Assembly: GCA_035079385.1 (NCBI GenBank)
Contig: JAVHKY010000015.1
Location: 372,001-436,000, forward strand
Origin: Aspidiotus rigidus
Taxonomy: Eukaryota > Arthropoda > Insecta > Hemiptera > Diaspididae
Direction: 5' to 3'
Length of the DNA stretch: 64,000 bases
The notes below the pieces were generated by a model. It saw only the letters and a list, made by a program, of their open reading frames with translations, did not search any database and had not been told where the DNA came from. Numbering within the stretch: position 1 is the first letter of the stretch; every line of letters begins with the position of its first letter. Made by a program: the position numbers and the translations under genes. This document shows, piece after piece, positions 47,001 to 55,807 of the stretch.

Positions 47001-50000
47001 AATACCCTAAAACGTAGCTACTTTTCTCACTATCTATTGAAACGGGTATAATAAATACCTCCTATGGTCAACGAAACTATGTGTGGTAATTAATGATTTG
47101 AAAATATTTTCCTCGCTCTCAAATTTTCTGACTTATTTGTGTTGTAGAATTCGCGTATTTCATTTTTTTGTTTATTGTAATAATGAAAATTATTCTTGAA
47201 ATTTGAATTAATATAATTATTATTGAAAAATGATTGAATTTTTAAATAAAAAATTGATATTATTGTTAGAAAGATAATCATTATTCTTGAAGAAATAATT
47301 ATTAAATTAGAAATACGTATTTATTATGATTACTTGCAGTACGTATGGACGAAAAAAGAACTCACGGGTTCTTCAGTGGAGTTGAACGAGGGGTGGTAGG
47401 GAACCTGTTTTATGGGGCACGTAGGATCTGAAAAATGTAGATTTATGACGTTACAAGGCTGATCTATGACATCACTGGCCCGGACTTCGGAGCTATGTAT
47501 AATAGAAGGGGACTTGAGAAAACTGATCTATGACGTCATCAGATAGTGATGTCCAGAGACCGGATTTTTCGGCATTTTTGATGGAGATTTTCGGCGCTAA
47601 AAATTTAGTTTTCGGCATTATTCGGCAATAACGAAAAAAGTACCATTTTTTTGCATTTTTTGAGTCATTTAATGCTAAAAATTATACATTTTCCTTCTAA
47701 AATTCGGCAAAAACGACGATTTCGGCATTTATTTTTTACTTTTTCGGCATTTTGCCGAGAAATCCGGTCTCTGGTGATGTCACAAGTCTGACCTAAGACG
47801 TCATCAATCTGTGACTTCACAGGCTCCACCCCCTCAAGCTATATATGATAGGAGGGGACTTGGAAAATTTTCGAGCTCCGAGCTTTACCGGCCGGTCGGA
47901 GGGCGGTCGTCTTTTGCGAATCCCCCCCCTCTGTTAAAACAGGTTCCCTGTTAAAAGATACGGAGCAAAGAATTGAGTCTCAGTCCAGCTTGTTTTTGTC
48001 ACAACTATAGTCACGCTGGAAATCTCTTTTTCAATCGTATGATTTAACTCGCATGTGTTTCCTATTTACCTTATTAATCGTTACCTTTTTTGGAAATATT
48101 TTCAGATCTCATCGGAGTACGAACTATGTAAAAGACGCAAAGTACCATCCATGACTTTCCCGGAAACTGTAGCTTGCGCGTTTGAAGAAGGCCCTCAGAG
48201 TTTGCGTTGGTTTGCCCCCTATTCCAAGTTAGTATTCAACTTTGTACGGTTGGTTGCGGGGATAATTTTTCGCATCTTTGTTGATCTTTCATTAGAAGTT
48301 TTCTTTTTGGAACTCTTGCGTCACCTAAGTATTTTTGCATAGCGTTTTTCGAATTTCTGTGCTATCCTGGCGATTTTTTTTTCGCATTGCGGCATCTTTC
48401 AAATTTTCGTTTAGTCTTTAAAATAATTTCTTCTTCTCATTACACTATTACTGGTAATACGAAGCGCGCTCAGTAAAACCATATATTGTGTCGCAAAATA
48501 AAATTTTTTACAACAGCCAAAAAATGCAAAAAAAATGTACTCGTCCTTTGTAACTTTAAATGCTCGTACTGCAGCAAACTTTCATCGTAGCGACCTACCT
48601 TTTTCTTTGTTTAAAAGTTGATTAAGTATACGAAAAAAAAAAACAATCAAATTCCGAGAAAAAAAATTCGCGATATAGTATATGGTTTTGCTGAGCGCGC
48701 CTCAATTATAATACCTGCCGCATGTAGTCTATGACCGTGAAGACAGTTATTACATTTTTTGTCTCATTTCTTTTGCTGGAAAGACTTATAAGTTATGACT
48801 ATATTATGGGGATACTTTGGCATTTTGGATCTTTCCAGGCAAAAGGAACCAAATCTCTCGGGTTCCAGATCTCGTGAAACAGGGTGAAAAAATCTAGATA
48901 AAATAGTTATTTATTATACAAGGTCCTAAACCGAGTGATATAGTCACGAGTCCGAGTTTTACGAAACGAGCTGAAAGCGAGTGAAAGTAAAAGGACGAGT
49001 GACTTATCACGAGCTGGTGGACCGTGTATAATACAAAATTTTTTTTTATACGTTCAAATTACGTGCAATTTACGTGCAAATTTCGTACCCAGGATATAAC
49101 CCGTAACTTGAACCTGTGGCTAAACCAGCCAGTTTATCTACCGAAAATGGCTACCTGTGACTAAAACATCTAGTTTACCTACTGGTCCGCCCCGTGACTA
49201 AAATGGCTAGTTTACCTATCGAAAACAGCTGATTAATTGCCAGTTTTACCAGCACGTATAAAAAAAAGATGTTTAATTATCAAGACGAATCGTAATTATT
49301 TAGTAAATTGTATGAATTCTAAAAATCTACGTCTCTTGAGCTCGACATCTCAATAAAAAAAAGAGCTCCGGATCTTTTGAAAAAAAAAAAATAGTATAAT
49401 GAATTTCTGTTATCTTACAGTCAAAAAGAATAAAAAACCAAGAAACCCGGATACTGGGGCTCGTGGCAACTCAGTCTTGTTCCTCCTAGGATATTCGTAT
49501 ACTTATTTTTGATTTATTACTTTACGTTAATTTATGTTTAATTTAATTTATTTGTAGACTCTTAACGAATTTATTCATACTGATGTATCAGTTTGGGACC
49601 AGTGCCATCTACGTAGTCTTCATAGCCAGTAATTTCAAGCAGGTAAATTGATAATGTGTAATATTTTGTATTGCACCCCGACATTGGTAAAAATGATAAT
49701 TTTTATTGAAGTATTAGATCATTTTTTTTTTAATTTTACGAGCTATTTCACTACTTAACAGGTCATTAGCTCGGGAAGAAATATTGGGATTGAATGGGAG
49801 GAAAATTAAAGTGTTAGTGATGGGTTCTGAGTTCTTGGAAACAGTAGAAGGGGCTTGAGAGGAGACAGAAAATTAATGTCTGATGTTTGCAATGGAAGGG
49901 CAGGTGATAAATTTTCAGTTTGGCAGTATTGGCATGAGGCAAGAGCAGAGAGTCCAAGGAGTAAGATGAGTAGGTTAGGCAAATATGCCCAATTTGTAAT

Positions 50001-53000
50001 CGAGTTGCGATTATTCCTTCGCAGCATGAAGAAGACCAGGGGATCGAGGATTTTTCAATTGAACGAAGTTTGTTGCATGGTTGAGAGGACCGAAGTCTGT
50101 GCCCTGTTAGAAAGATTTAAGATCGTAGGCCGGAGAGGGGGAGTGATCAGTAATCGAGGGAAAGAGCAAAACTTGCTTGGCAGCCAGATCCACTGCTTCG
50201 TGTTCCAGTAGACCGATATGATAAGGGATCCTGAGGAGAAAGCAATTAGAGACAGAGAAGATATTAAGGCATGCAGGAGTATGAGAATGCACTGAATGAT
50301 AGGACTGGAGGAGTAGAGATTTTGCATAGCTCAGAGAGAGGAAAGGGAGTCAGAGAGGAAGAGGAGGAATTTACAAGGTTGAAAAAGATGAGTGAGGTGA
50401 GTAAGGCAGGAACAGATGGCAGATAGTTCAGCAGAATGTGTGGAGGTTGAGTAGAATGAGACTCCACCATTGATGGAGAAGGCATAGCCAGTTTGGGCGC
50501 CCAGTTTGTTTAGGTTAGGGGAAGTCTTTAGCAGTTATACCTTTAACGTCTCTTACGTAGATTGTGTTTGGTGATTTCAATACATTGGTCAGGTCAAGGC
50601 GAATGAAAATTGGTGAGGTGTGCACGGAAAGGTGGTTGAGGCAGATGGGAGAAGGGGCTGAAATTTGAGATGGTGGTCCAGATGAGATTGTAATGAGAGT
50701 AGCAGAGAAGTTTTGGGGAGAAGAAAGGGGAGGAAGGTAGGGAGAGGAAACTGGGTAGTAGATGCGAAAAGTTGGCTGTAATCAATAATAGAGGAGCAAT
50801 GCCTGCCTCACCACATGAGCTGAGCGTGTGCTAGTTCGTAAAGCACCAAGAGCTAAACGTATTGCTCTAGGTTGAATTGTGTCTAGGGATTTTAGGGAGG
50901 ATTTATTAGCCTGTCTGTAGATTGGGGGCCCTGTAGTCCAGTTGAGAACGAATTAGTGAGTTGTATGTATAGTTGAAGGAGAAGCTTGTGACTGCAACCA
51001 GTGCGAGTGTGGGATAGATATTTAAGGACATTTAATGAGTTTACATTTTAGCTTTTGAAAGTTTAACCGGGGGAAGGAGGATTGAAGCCCTGTAGGGGGA
51101 GGGGGGTTGGAGGAAAAACGTGAGTGTTTTTTATGGAATGTACAACGAGTTTTTTGCTGAAAAATTGAAACGCACGATCCGAGGCCCAAGAAGAGACCTT
51201 GTCGAGAGACGTGCTGCTCTGTTTTGATTTGTAGAAGCGAGGGAGACACTGAAGTCAACTGCAAAAAGTCGTTTGGAAAGGAAAAAGGGAACACAGTTTA
51301 GTAGATCATTGATGGCAATTGGGAAGAGAGGAACACTCCAAACCTCTTACTGGGGGATGCCATTTTTAATGTAGTAGAGGGAAGAGTAGTGGTTATGAAT
51401 TCGAGCTGTTATGGATCGGTTGTGGAGGAAGGACTGGAGGAGAGAGAGTAAATTTTCACGAAGGCATTTGGAGGAAGTGTTGTGTTGCCGAACACGGGAG
51501 AACGCTTCCTGAAGATCAAAGAATATGGCGTGAAAGAGGGAGTTATTAAGGAGTGATTTTTCAATTTCGAAGATGGCTTGTTAAGTGTTTCTAGCTTTAC
51601 GGAAACTCTATTGACCTGGAGATAAGATGTCGTTAGATTCGAGAAACCAGAATAATCCTTTGTTGCGGATTTTTTTAGGGAGTCTGCCCAGAACTGGGGT
51701 TAGAATGACAAGACGATAAGACGAGAGGATGGAACGATTTTTAGAGGGTTTTTGGATTGGGAGAACAATAGCTAGTTTCCAGACTGTAAGCCTTGGAGTA
51801 TGATGGAGTTAAAAAGGGAGGGAAGGGAATGAATGGAATTCGGGTGGAGTTTTTTGAGTGTGAAAGCATGAATTTATTCAGAGCCAGGAGTGTTCTTTTT
51901 TTGAGATTCTTTTATGTGGTAGAGTTGAGTTCGGATAGGGAGATTGTAGGGGTGAGATTCGGCTTGGGATTTGAGATTGAGAAAGTCGTCGTAGTTTGAA
52001 TTAGCTGATACTGCTGAAAAATAGTAGCTGGGAATCTGGAAATATCCTGGGAGGGAAAAATGGTAGTTGTGTCAGATTCAGATTTGAGATGGGAGATAAA
52101 AGTGGAACGAGAATTTACCCGCTAATCGCTTTATATCCCTCCGTTTGGAGGAAGAGGAAGCGGGCTTAGCTCCAGGACCGTTTTTTTTTTTTTTTTTGGC
52201 TAAACGTATTAGAGCCCTAACTTTTGTACATGACTGTTTGTATTTGATAAAATCAGCTTGGGATTTGGAGGTTTAGTGGATTTAATGCATTTTTTTGCGA
52301 AATTTGATAGCCAGTGAAATTTCTTTGCACCATGACGGAACTAGTTTAGCTTTGGAGAGGCCATCAGAAAGTAGGAAGGAGAGTTTAGCTCCCTTAAGTA
52401 TAAAGTTGGTGAATGCTGTAACAGCGTTTTAGGGGTCAGAAGGGCCAGGGAGGTCAGTCGGTTTTATCAAATATCCAGCGAGGGAAAAGCCCAATAGTAC
52501 ACTGGTGAGTGGCATTAGAGGAGAGGATAATAGGAAAGTGACCACTATCGCATATGTCTGGGTGGGTAACCAAAGATAGGAAGGAGTTAGTTGTACAGAG
52601 CAAAATGTGAGAGCAATTGCTGAGAGAAAGCCAGAGATAGAGTTGAGATGATGAAGGTGCCACGAATGTTGAGGAGATAGAGGTTATGGTCAGATTTGAG
52701 AGCTTGATCAGTAATGTTACCTCGATCATTAGTATGAGAGGCCATGCTCGTGAGAACAGAGAGCAAAAGAGGCTCGAGGTGGAACAGCACGATTTTTTGA
52801 TGTTATGGAGGTATGGATGGTGAATATGGGAAAGGAAAAATTATCCTGGAATGAAAAAATTTGAGAATGTATCTGAGAAATGAATCCTCTTGAACTTAGT
52901 CGAGAAATATTTTCCCTTCCCCCACCAGAACGACTTTTTTCTAGGCGAAAGGATTATAACTTTTTCTGAAGAAGAATAATTCTATATCATTTTACTTCGG

Positions 53001-55807
53001 ATAGGCGAGAGGCCTTGATTCTTTTATCTATAAAAATAAACTCAAGATCTAAAATTTACTAAACAGCCAAATTACAGTTCAATCTTCGATTTTATTTTTT
53101 ATGGTTTACTTTGTAATGTGCTGATAACTTAGATAACATGTGGATATTTTATTTGCTTTATTGTAGGTCTACGACACGTACACTGAGGATAATATCAACA
53201 TCCGTCTGATGATGGTATACTTGCTGATACCATTGATAGCGATTTGTTGGGTGCGCAATCTGAAATTGTTGGTTCCTTTCTCAACCGCTGCCAATGCCGT
53301 CGTTATCATAAGCTTTGTACTGATCTTCGTGTACGTATTCGATGACGTTCCTTCGCTGAGTGAACGCGAGCCCATCGGTTCGTTGAACGGTATACCGCTT
53401 TTCTTCGGCACGGTCTTGTTCGCTATGGAGGCGATTGGCGTGGTACAGTGAACGAAATTTTACTTCTTAGACAATCCACGATTTGACAATGTTTGAAACT
53501 CATATTTGTGTTCCAGATAATGCCCCTGAAGAACACCATGAAGAAACCTGAGAAATTTGGCAGTCTTTTTGGAGTGCTCAACGCTTCTATGTTGCCTATC
53601 ACGTTATTGTATACGTTCATCGGGTTCTTCGGGTATCTCAAGTACGGATCAACCACGGAAGGGAGTGTCACTTTGAATTTGCCCAATAAAGACATGTAAG
53701 TGATATAGGGGTTCTTTTTTCTAGCTGCTCTATGAATTCTTTTTTACAAGCTATCAAACTACGCAGGAGGTTATTAGCATTAGAATTATGGATTTGTAAT
53801 GGTATGAGGGCGGAATGGAGTCTTAGAGTTTTGGTACCTAATGGATTCTGAATTGGTGGAGAGGGCGAAAGAGGCGCTTAGGAGGTACAGACAGGAGAAG
53901 AAATTGGAGACGGATGGTCCTCCAGCATGGCAATATTGCCCGCCCAATTCCAAGTCGTGCTCTGACCATTTCTTAATGGCGTGAGAGACAAGCAGGACAT
54001 CGAGGATCTAGAGTTGTACCATAATGAGAAGATTGGAGAACGACACCAAGATTTTAAGTCGTAGGCCGATGGAGAGGAGGGATTCGTGATCGAGAAGGAG
54101 ACACGGGGCTGCTTAGCTGCATGAGTTGATAGGGAAAAGGAGCTTGAATTTGAGATGGGTTTCTAATGAAAAATTATGGAGTTTGGAAGAAGTGGAGAAA
54201 GATAGGCTGGGCCGTAGACGCGAGAAAGTTAGCGGTGAGCGATAATGACCGGAATTGTAGATAAAGAATACCAACCTCAGCGCATGGGCTGAACGTAGGG
54301 CAGGAGATTGTATTGTATCGACTCACCTCAGGGAGAATCCGGTGGCCCATCTGTAGACAGGAGACCTGTAGTTCGATTGAGAAGCTCGTGACTGCACCTA
54401 GCGCGATTTTAGGATAGATACTGGAGGAAATCCAGTGAGTTTAGGCATTTGGCGTTCAAAAGTTTGATGTGAGTAGTCCAGGAGTCGTTTTTCCCATTCC
54501 GACTCCCTAATCCCAGGTGGTATTTTCGAAATTCTATCACTCTCTTTGAGGAATAATCTTGTATCGGTCAATTGCGAGAAATGAAAGTCCTATAATACTT
54601 GTTCAACAAAAAGTAGAGATTATCAGTAGTGCAAGTAAGGACCTAGAGGTATTCTCGTTCGATGTAAACAAACATGGCGCTGGATGTAGTAATCCGACTC
54701 GGTGAAAAATCAAGTGGTGGTGGCTGTGGAGTTGTTATCAGCACCGCCACTTGATTTTTCACCGATTCGGATTACTACATCCAGCGCCTTGTTTGTTTAC
54801 ATCGAACGAGAATACCTCTACTAGGTCCTTAGTGCAAGTGTAAGAATAAAATGTACGAGATTCGTCCTCTTCTCTCACTCGCTCTTTAAAGGAGCTTCCT
54901 TACTTCCATTGAATGCAGAGATGTCAAGCTTAAGCCGTTGTTTTAGCCGTTCCATGGTTTAAGTAAGCTAATGATTTTTCTCATGATTGGCCTTAAGCCG
55001 AAAGTCAACCAAAAGCTAATGTTATTGACTTAAACTTGTAGTTCTGTATTTCCCCCTTGTATCCGGTTTATATCACTCCGGAGCCGATGTATTACGTTCA
55101 CAGATAAGCTAAAGGCCAAGCGTTATCAAGTCGATTGGCCTAAGTTCAAGTTGATGCAAGAATCAACTGAAAGCCTCAAGCTAAAATTTAAGTCAATGAC
55201 GATTAGCTTGACATCCCTGATTGAATGAGCTTTGAGGAGCGTATTTTTACACCAGGGCCTCTCAGTACTACTTATTTCATGGTTATTTTACTTTTCTGCA
55301 GGCTCGCCAATGCTGTAAAAATCCTGTATTCTGTATCTATTTATATCTCGTACGCCCTCTCGAATTTCGTATCATTCGATATTTTATGGACGAATTGGAT
55401 CAAAGTAGAGTATAACGACCTGAAACAAAAGATCGTATGGGAATATGTTGTGAGAACCGGTATCGTTCTGTTGACATGTAAGTAGTGCACCTAATTTAAA
55501 ACGAAGTCATTATTTTTTGAGTTGTCGTGCGCTTGACCTTGCCTTTTGTTTTGTAGTCGTAATGGCTGTCGCCATTCCCGACCTCGAATTGTTCATCTCG
55601 TTCACCGGGTCATTCTGCTTGTCAACAATGGGCATCGCCACTCCTGCCATAGTTCAGATCCTCGTCTATTGGTGCAATCGTGGGACCGATTCGCTGAAGT
55701 TTGCAGGAATGGTTTCTAAAAATATCTTTCTTATTATCATCGCCATATTCGCCTTCACCATCGGTGTAAGCACAAGCGTCATGAAGTTCTTTGAAGAAAA
55801 ACATTGA
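34923..55807 (+). CDS. SLC36-type proton-coupled amino acid transporter, 10 coding exons
   Basis: The exons at 34,923-35,038, 41,053-41,169, 44,506-44,637, 44,718-44,868, 48,106-48,227, 49,558-49,642, 53,167-53,442, 53,517-53,695, 55,302-55,477 and 55,557-55,807 sum to 1,605 bases. All have AG acceptors and GT donors, and the phases agree. The product is 534 residues. Residues 1-115 are a polar cytosolic tail. The Aa_trans (APC superfamily) domain follows, with family signatures YDYDPHEH, LLKASLGTGILAMPNAF (TM1), FETGPE-like AFEEGPQSLRWF, FGTVLFAMEAIGVIMPLKNTM, GYLKYG and the hydrophobic C-terminal segments. Family members move small neutral amino acids with protons across plasma or lysosomal membranes. 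No stop or frameshift was found, so the gene looks functional. The exact paralogue (pathetic or CG1139-like) is not decided. The transcript needs an upstream 5' exon. Confidence 0.93.
35762..35966. mobile_element. Palindromic MITE, about 205 bp
   Basis: Arms of nearly 90 bp beginning AGAGCACTAAATA pair across an A-rich centre near 35,865. They share CATACGCCATTTT and TCCAAGGTACAAC words and differ at several sites. There is no coding capacity and no clear target duplication. Confidence 0.7.
36113..36560 (+). repeat. 192-bp higher-order tandem repeat
   Basis: The phrase AACAATCAGGAGAATT recurs at 36,121, 36,313 and 36,505, giving a constant 192-bp period. Each 192-bp unit is itself two related halves of about 95 bp: one with AACAATCAGGAGAATTGGGT, the other with AACAAGAGAATTGGGGCTCT. 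The array is thus A-B-A-B-A', a small higher-order satellite. Confidence 0.8.
36958..37220. mobile_element. Palindromic MITE, about 263 bp
   Basis: The left arm starts AGGAGCTCGAGA and the right arm ends with its complement. Inner words TTACTTTTCAGC, GCTTCTCTAC and GTAAACAAA are inverted on both sides of a centre near 37,090. The arms are about 85-90 per cent similar by eye. No target duplication was identified. Confidence 0.65.
38819..39023. mobile_element. TA-flanked palindromic MITE, 205 bp
   Basis: Arms of about 95 bp with ends GGGCTCTTCC and (inverted) GGGCACTTCC. TA dinucleotides flank both sides, which fits a Tc1/mariner-type target. The inner arms around the apex (38,924) match closely (TACATTGGTCTTATGGCAGG on both sides). 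Confidence 0.6.
39260..40095. mobile_element. Hairpin element with an exon-like segment in both arms
   Basis: The outer arms, 39,260-39,350 and 40,001-40,095, are inverted copies of a coding-like segment reading RMCEVLIESLLVPYQFV. In the left arm it ends TTAGAG followed by GTAAGTAAG, a perfect splice-donor sequence. In the right arm the same place reads GCGAGTAAG. Between them, 39,360-40,000 is filled with about 60- to 100-bp repeats of GGACTTTGAAATATTTTCA-type words that are themselves inverted around about 39,810. The whole is a second foldback-like structure. The minus-strand frame extends beyond the right arm to 40,245. The family is unknown. Confidence 0.65.
41053..41169 (+). CDS. SLC36 coding exon 2
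   Basis: Acceptor AATTTCAG, donor GTAAGT. It reads SDKNSENMNGVSVVPPYTT and ends NNKNS across the junction. Polar, Asn-rich N-terminal tail. Phase 2 in, phase 2 out. Confidence 0.85.
41800..43880. repeat. TGACGTCA-family repeats in SLC36 intron 2
   Basis: Diverged tandem copies of a related CRE unit, here as CTATGACGTCATCAAATTGTGACGTCACAGG, next to TATATAATAGGAGGGGGACTTGG words. About thirteen exact TGACGTCA occur. The module GGGTTCTTTAACGGAGTT...ACCTGTTTTATGGG appears at about 42,335 and 43,142. The end module AACAGGTTCCCTGTT, a 15-bp palindrome, occurs at about 43,673 and 43,837. The rest of intron 2 (41,170-41,800 and 43,880-44,505) shows nothing definite apart from a CT microsatellite at 44,332-44,350. 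Confidence 0.75.
44506..44637 (+). CDS. SLC36 coding exon 3
   Basis: Acceptor TTTTGCAG, donor GTAAGT. It encodes the end of the cytosolic tail and the family signature YYDYDPHEHYPQKHPTT, which precedes the first membrane segment in many animal SLC36 proteins. Intron 3 is only 80 bp. Confidence 0.92.
44718..44868 (+). CDS. SLC36 coding exon 4
   Basis: Acceptor TCCGGCAG, donor GTAAGC. It reads YLDTMFHLLKASLGTGILAM, PNAFHNAGWLLG and the start of TM2. The GTGILAMP stretch is the unwound substrate-binding part of TM1 in this family. The exon ends in phase 0. Confidence 0.95.
45508..46000. repeat. Possible inverted-repeat element in intron 4
   Basis: Words near 45,512-45,555 (ATTTTTTTACTACACATGCAT then AAAACGCA) return inverted near 45,958-46,003. 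The arms are short (about 40 bp) and imperfect, and no target duplication was found. The assignment is tentative. A further imperfect hairpin lies at about 46,013-46,100. Confidence 0.4.
46190..46335. mobile_element. TA-flanked MITE, 146 bp
   Basis: A near-complete palindrome with ends TGGACCCT and AGGGTCCA and inner words AGCCAAACC, ACCAAG and GACATGATAAC inverted on both sides. TA lies on each side (46,188-46,189 and 46,336-46,337), the Tc1/mariner target. No coding capacity. Confidence 0.7.
47340..47965. repeat. TGACGTCA-family copy in SLC36 intron 4
   Basis: A copy that begins with the module CACGGGTTCTTCAGTGGAGTT...GGGAACCTGTTTTATGGGG (about 47,363-47,420) and ends with GTTAAAACAGGTTCCCTGTT (about 47,933-47,953). 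Between them are degenerate CRE units (one exact TGACGTCA at about 47,531). It is split by a hAT-type MITE, so it predates that insertion. The pairing of start and end modules suggests these are the two ends of a single non-autonomous element of about 600 bp. Confidence 0.65.
47554..47773. mobile_element. hAT-type MITE, 220 bp, 8-bp target duplication
   Basis: The ends are CAGAGACCGGATTT and its inverse (one internal mismatch), matching the CAG-start rule of hAT elements. The 8 bases GTGATGTC are present at 47,546-47,553 and 47,774-47,781, the hAT target length. The inside is AT-rich with repeated TTCGGCATT words. It is inserted in a TGACGTCA-family copy. Confidence 0.85.
48106..48227 (+). 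CDS. SLC36 coding exon 5
   Basis: Acceptor ATTTTCAG, donor GTTAGT (weaker than the others). It reads ISSEYELCKRRKVPSMTFPE, then AFEEGPQSLRWFAPYSK, the hydrophilic loop after TM2 that is conserved in the family. Confidence 0.93.
48461..48703. mobile_element. MITE-like inverted repeat in intron 5
   Basis: Ends of about 45 bp containing GCGCGCTCAG, then AAAACCATATA, face each other inverted. The two ends differ by about seven bases. The interior has no coding capacity, and the target duplication is unclear. Confidence 0.6.
48905..49270. repeat. Small hairpin and degenerate repeats in intron 5
   Basis: TTATTATACAAGGTCC near 48,911 is roughly inverted at 49,020-49,040 (GGACCGTGTATAATAC). This is followed by about three weak copies of a unit of roughly 45 bp containing GTGACTAAAATGGCTAGTTT (about 49,105-49,240). 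No coding function. Confidence 0.5.
49558..49642 (+). CDS. SLC36 coding exon 6
   Basis: Acceptor TTTTGTAG-like TTTGTAG, donor GTAAAT. It reads LLTNLFILMYQFGTSAIYVVFIASNFKQ, a membrane segment with the MYQFGTSAIY signature region. Phase 2 in, phase 0 out. Confidence 0.92.
49780..52900 (-). pseudogene. I-like non-LTR retrotransposon (b) in intron 6
   Basis: Read on the minus strand with many frame breaks, the order is: endonuclease remnants (SHTNDRGNI, about 52,740; DICDSGHFPI, about 52,550); reverse transcriptase (about 51,900-51,020), with a thumb segment LNWTTGPPIYRQANKSSLKSLDTIQ and RLALGALRTS (about 50,950-50,830); an RNase H remnant (APKLAMPSPSMVESHSTQPPH and HILLNYLPSVPAL, about 50,500-50,420); and a C-terminal segment (about 49,990-49,910) with RLQIGHICLT and CQYCQTE. 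The EN-RT-RNase H order fits the I group of non-LTR elements. It is inserted antisense to the host gene and is inactive. Confidence 0.75.
53167..53442 (+). CDS. SLC36 coding exon 7
   Basis: Acceptor TTATTGTAG, donor GTACAG. Ninety-two codons: the YDTYTEDNINIRLMMVYLL loop and membrane segment, WVRNLKLLVPFSTAANAV, a further segment, and the family signature GIPLFFGTVLFAMEAIGV. Phase 0 at both ends. Joining to exon 8 restores GVIMPLKNTM, which fixes the donor. Confidence 0.95.
53517..53695 (+). CDS. SLC36 coding exon 8
   Basis: Acceptor GTTCCAG, donor GTAAGT. It reads IMPLKNTMKKPEKFGSLFGV, a membrane segment, FFGYLKYGSTTEGSVTLNLP and NKDM. The GYLKYG stretch and the N-glycosylation-like loop region are typical of the family. 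Confidence 0.95.
53770..54480 (-). pseudogene. I-like non-LTR retrotransposon fragment (c) in intron 8
   Basis: The minus strand is similar throughout to the C-terminal, RNase H-side part of copy (b): the same GCATGGCAATATTGCC-like and GAGATGGGTTTCTAATGAAAA-like stretches occur in the same order. No intact frame. Antisense to the host gene. Confidence 0.55.
54628..54839. mobile_element. Small inverted-repeat element with 9-bp target duplication
   Basis: The 9 bases AGTGCAAGT lie at 54,628-54,636 and 54,831-54,839. Between them a 194-bp element has nearly identical arms of about 85 bp with ends AAGGACCTAG. Arm differences are a few bases, including a 3-base insertion next to the right end. 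A 9-bp duplication fits a Mutator-like origin, as for the MULE at 30.8-32.4 kb, but the ends do not resemble that copy. Confidence 0.75.
54920..55215. repeat. AGCTTAAGC-rich sequence shared with intron 1
   Basis: Degenerate words such as AAGCTTAAGCCGTTGTTTTAG and GCCGAAAGT match stretches near 37,690-37,940. This is probably a further decayed dispersed repeat. Confidence 0.5.
55302..55477 (+). CDS. SLC36 coding exon 9
   Basis: Acceptor TTTTCTGCAG, donor GTAAGT. It reads LANAVKILYSVSIYISYALS, then FVSFDILWTNWIKVEYNDLK and VVRTGIVLLT. Membrane segments and the loop before TM9-10. Phase 2 in, phase 1 out. Confidence 0.94.
55557..55807 (+). CDS. SLC36 coding exon 10 (last)
   Basis: Acceptor TTTTGTAG. 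It reads FVMAVAIPDLELFISFTGSF, CLSTMGIATPAIVQILVYW, and a last hydrophobic segment ending STSVMKFFEEKH, then TGA. The AIPDLELFISFTGSFCLS stretch is one of the most conserved parts of the family. Confidence 0.95.

Noticed and set aside
49855..52729. Several 60-118 codon frames in intron 6
   Set aside because: The minus-strand ones are pieces of the broken I-like element and the plus-strand ones are shadows; none is a separate gene.
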